From contig JAVBKB010000056.1 in NCBI GenBank assembly GCA_031554275.1, positions 1 through 7,666 on the forward strand: a stretch of 7,666 nucleotides of DNA. The letters run 5' to 3'. Source of the DNA: JAVBKB01 sp031554275 (lineage in GTDB: Bacteria; Bacillota; Bacilli; JARBTR01). Under the pieces are notes generated by a model that had not been told where the DNA came from, made no database searches, and saw nothing but the letters and a program-made list of their open reading frames with translations. Shown here piece by piece: positions 5,962 through 7,666 of the stretch (positions are counted from its first letter, which is position 1; every line of letters starts with the position of its first letter). The position numbers were made by a program, and so were the translations under genes.

Positions 5962-6186
5962 TTTTGATTCATTTTTAAAAAGGATCTTATCAAAATATTG
6001 GCTGTGGCCAAGAACTCAAAATATTATTGTGGCAGTTAAATTGTCAGAAAACTCTTGGAACACAGCCAAAGTAATTGTTATTTCTGCGAGGACAAAAGTC
6101 AGAGGTTCTTGCAGAAATTTCATATGAGAAAGATAAATGTTTTTAAAAAGGTGAACATTATGTAGTTTTTAATGTGTGAACCTTTT
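5961..6186 (+). other. Chain of inverted repeats in the bcd-buk gap
   Basis: Four structures follow each other. ATTTTGAT/ATCAAAAT (5961-5968, 5989-5996) starts on the last base of the bcd stop codon. TTGGCTGTG(G)CCAAGA at 5998-6013 pairs with TCTTGG(AA)CACAGCCAA at 6053-6069. A 14-bp stem with two G-T pairs joins 6080-6093 to 6105-6118 (ATTTCTGC...GCAGAAAT at its base). AAAAGGT/ACCTTTT (6146-6152, 6180-6186) with inner ACATTA/TAATGT forms the last, 48 nt before the buk start and lacking a proper U tract. None is a clear intrinsic terminator. They could slow or divide transcription between bcd and buk, protect mRNA ends, or be operator sites. TATAAT (6186-6191) lies just after the last stem but has no good -35. 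Confidence 0.5.
6030..6045 (+). promoter_or_regulatory. Sigma-54-like -24/-12 candidate upstream of buk
   Basis: TGGCAG-N5-TTGTC matches the TGGCAC-N5-TTGC(A/T) consensus in spacing and at all key positions except the -12 C, which is T here. It lies between the two arms of the 5998-6069 inverted repeat. In B. subtilis the bkd operon is transcribed with SigL (sigma-54) and the activator BkdR. The -12 mismatch and the absence of a bkdR gene in the window keep confidence low. Confidence 0.22.
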
Positions 6187-6233
6187 ATAATAAATAATAA
6201 AATCATAGTTTACTATCTAGCGGAGGCAATCCT

Positions 6234-7346
6234 ATGCCAATTCAGCATTTTCGGATTTTGGTGATCAATCCAGGTTCGACATCAACAAAAATAGCGGTCT
6301 ATGAGAATGAGCAAGAAATCTTTGTGGACACAATCAGACATCAAGTAGATGAGTTGGAACAATTTGTTCAGGTTGCTGATCAGTTTTCATTTCGGAAAGA
6401 AGCGATCTTTTCTGCATTAGATAAAGCTGTTGTTTCTTTAAATTCGATTCAAGCAATTGCAGCGCGAGGTGGGTTGATTGAACCGATCGAAAGCGGTACC
6501 TATTTCGTCAATGAGCTTATGCTACAAGACTTGAAGGCAGGGGAGCATGGGCAACATGCAGCTAATTTGGGTGCATTGATTGCTCATGAGATTGCTAGTG
6601 TCTATCAGATTCCAGCATATGTAGTTGATCCAGTTGTGGTTGATGAAATGCAAGAGATTGCACGAATATCAGGATCTTCATTATTCAAACGCGCTAGTGT
6701 GTTTCATGCACTTAATCAAAAGGCTGTTGCCAGAGAATATGCAGAAGATATCGGCAAGCAGTATCATGATTTACAATTGATTGTAGCCCATCTTGGTGGT
6801 GGTGTTTCTGTTGGGGTCCACCAAAATGGAAAAGTAATTGATGTGAATAATGGATTAATTGGTGAGGGGCCTTTTAGTCCTGAAAGAGCAGGGACAGTAC
6901 CAGTTGGTGATTTAATTGAATTATGTTTTTCAGGTAAATTAACAAAAGATGAGATCAAAAGACAGTTAGTTGGCGAAGGTGGGTTTGTGAGCTACTTGGG
7001 TACTAGTGATTGTCTTTTGGTTGAGCAAATGATATTTGATGGAAATCAGCAAGCCAAGCTGATTTTTGATGCGATGGCCTACCAAGTTGCAAAGGAGATT
7101 GGTGCAGCTAGCACTGTGTTATTTGGAAAAGTTGATGCAATTATATTGACTGGAGGATTGGCACATTCCACGATGCTAGTAGACGAAATCTCTTCACGAA
7201 TTAAACATCTTGGTCATATTGAACAAAAACCTGGTGAAAATGAAATGTTAGCACTTGCGAAAGGTGCTTTACGAGTATTACAAGGTCGAGAAATTGTAAA
7301 TGAGTATCAACCAACATTTATGAATAAGGAGGTAGAGCAATTATGA
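6234..7346 (+). CDS. buk: Butyrate kinase
   Basis: This acetokinase-family (ASKHA fold) enzyme interconverts butyrate or branched short-chain acids and ATP with the acyl phosphate. In branched-chain amino acid catabolism it yields ATP with phosphate butyryltransferase, or works in reverse to supply branched primers for fatty acids. The 370-residue length is close to the usual 355-370. The N-terminal nucleotide motif VINPGSTSTK lies at residues 10-19. HLGGGVSVGV (about 185-194), GEGPFSPERAGTVP (about 209-222) and ILTGGLAHS (about 304-312) complete the family pattern. The ATG has GGAGG 7 nt upstream. The stop codon overlaps the lpdV start by 4 bp (ATGA), so the two genes are translationally coupled. 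The usual partner gene ptb is not next to it, so acyl phosphate must be made by an enzyme encoded elsewhere. Confidence 0.95.
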   Translation: MPIQHFRILVINPGSTSTKIAVYENEQEIFVDTIRHQVDELEQFVQVADQFSFRKEAIFSALDKAVVSLNSIQAIAARGGLIEPIESGTYFVNELMLQDLKAGEHGQHAANLGALIAHEIASVYQIPAYVVDPVVVDEMQEIARISGSSLFKRASVFHALNQKAVAREYAEDIGKQYHDLQLIVAHLGGGVSVGVHQNGKVIDVNNGLIGEGPFSPERAGTVPVGDLIELCFSGKLTKDEIKRQLVGEGGFVSYLGTSDCLLVEQMIFDGNQQAKLIFDAMAYQVAKEIGAASTVLFGKVDAIILTGGLAHSTMLVDEISSRIKHLGHIEQKPGENEMLALAKGALRVLQGREIVNEYQPTFMNKEVEQL

Positions 7347-7666
7347 ATACATATGATTTAATTATTATTGGTGGCGGTACTGGTGGCTATGTTGCAGCAA
7401 TTCGTGCATCACAATTGGGACTGAAGGTTGCTATTGTTGAGAAAGGCAAACTGGGTGGAACTTGTCTACATGCTGGTTGCATCCCGTCCAAAGCATTATT
7501 AAGGAGCGCAGAAGTTTATCACACTATCAAGAAAGCGACTGATTTTGGTATTGAGACTGCAGAAGTTTCGATTGATTTTACAAAGGTGATGGCTAGAAAA
7601 AACCAAATTGTTGAGCAACTGCATAAGGGCGTGCAGCATTTGATGAAAACGGGCAAGATTACCATC
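7343..7666 (+). CDS. lpdV: Dihydrolipoyl dehydrogenase of the branched-chain 2-oxoacid dehydrogenase, 5' part
   Basis: Only the first 108 codons are inside the window; the full protein should be about 470 residues. This E3 subunit reoxidises dihydrolipoamide on the complex with FAD and NAD. The start ATG overlaps the buk stop and has AAGGAGG 10 nt upstream. The FAD-binding Rossmann motif IIIGGGTGGYVAA (GxGxxG at 10-15) is followed by E33 at the end of the second strand. The redox-active disulfide C41/C46 lies in GGTCLHAGCIPSKALLRSAE. GGGTGG with CLHxGCIPSK is the form I associate with Bacillus LpdV rather than PdhD. Together with bcd and buk upstream this identifies the branched-chain paralogue, and the E1 and E2 genes are expected beyond the right edge. 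Confidence 0.93.
   Translation, partial: MNTYDLIIIGGGTGGYVAAIRASQLGLKVAIVEKGKLGGTCLHAGCIPSKALLRSAEVYHTIKKATDFGIETAEVSIDFTKVMARKNQIVEQLHKGVQHLMKTGKITI

Noticed and set aside
6764..6958. Minus-strand frame inside buk
   Set aside because: Shadow of conserved butyrate kinase codons.

Overview
The window looks like the chromosome of a low-GC Gram-positive rod of the Bacillales, probably Bacillaceae or Planococcaceae. The evidence is the AT-rich sequence, strong AGGAGG-type ribosome binding sites with frequent GTG and TTG starts, and a gene neighbourhood that resembles the Bacillus subtilis yqiK - yqzF - bkdR - ptb - bcd - buk - lpdV - bkdAA/AB/B locus. No phage, insertion sequence, CRISPR array, rRNA or tRNA was recognised. 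Gene identities come from recalled family motifs, not from a search.

Left part (1-2119): an AT-rich stretch with several small inverted repeats and one doubtful 30-codon frame lies downstream of a clear fhs gene. fhs encodes formate-tetrahydrofolate ligase, is on the minus strand, and ends in an intrinsic terminator. Its upstream leader contains a 135-bp segment bounded by a perfect 16-bp inverted repeat, either a structured RNA leader or a MITE-like element.

Middle (2120-4587): a plus-strand glycerophosphodiester phosphodiesterase (yqiK-like) faces a minus-strand iron-sulfur protein with two CDGSH motifs and a central Fer4_19-like segment. Between them lie a long-stem hairpin terminator, an exact 20-bp tandem duplication, and a protein-like reading frame that the duplication appears to truncate. 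A yqzF-like (DUF2627) small membrane protein follows on the minus strand.

Right part (4588-7666): the branched-chain amino acid catabolic cluster runs on the plus strand as bcd (leucine dehydrogenase), buk (butyrate kinase) and the start of lpdV (dihydrolipoyl dehydrogenase of the branched-chain 2-oxoacid dehydrogenase). Leucine dehydrogenase makes branched 2-oxoacids, the dehydrogenase complex (subunits expected beyond the right edge) makes branched acyl-CoA, and butyrate kinase belongs to the acyl-phosphate/ATP step or to fatty-acid primer supply. The regulator gene bkdR and the partner enzyme gene ptb, both found at this point in B. subtilis, are absent. Only a 270-bp intergenic region with repeated short motifs and a promoter candidate separates yqzF from bcd. 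The bcd-buk gap is unusually long (272 bp) and rich in inverted repeats, suggesting a separate layer of control before buk.

No wholly new multi-gene system is evident. The unusual material is intergenic: the fhs leader repeat, the bcd-buk structures, the direct repeats upstream of bcd, and the fragment next to the CDGSH gene.
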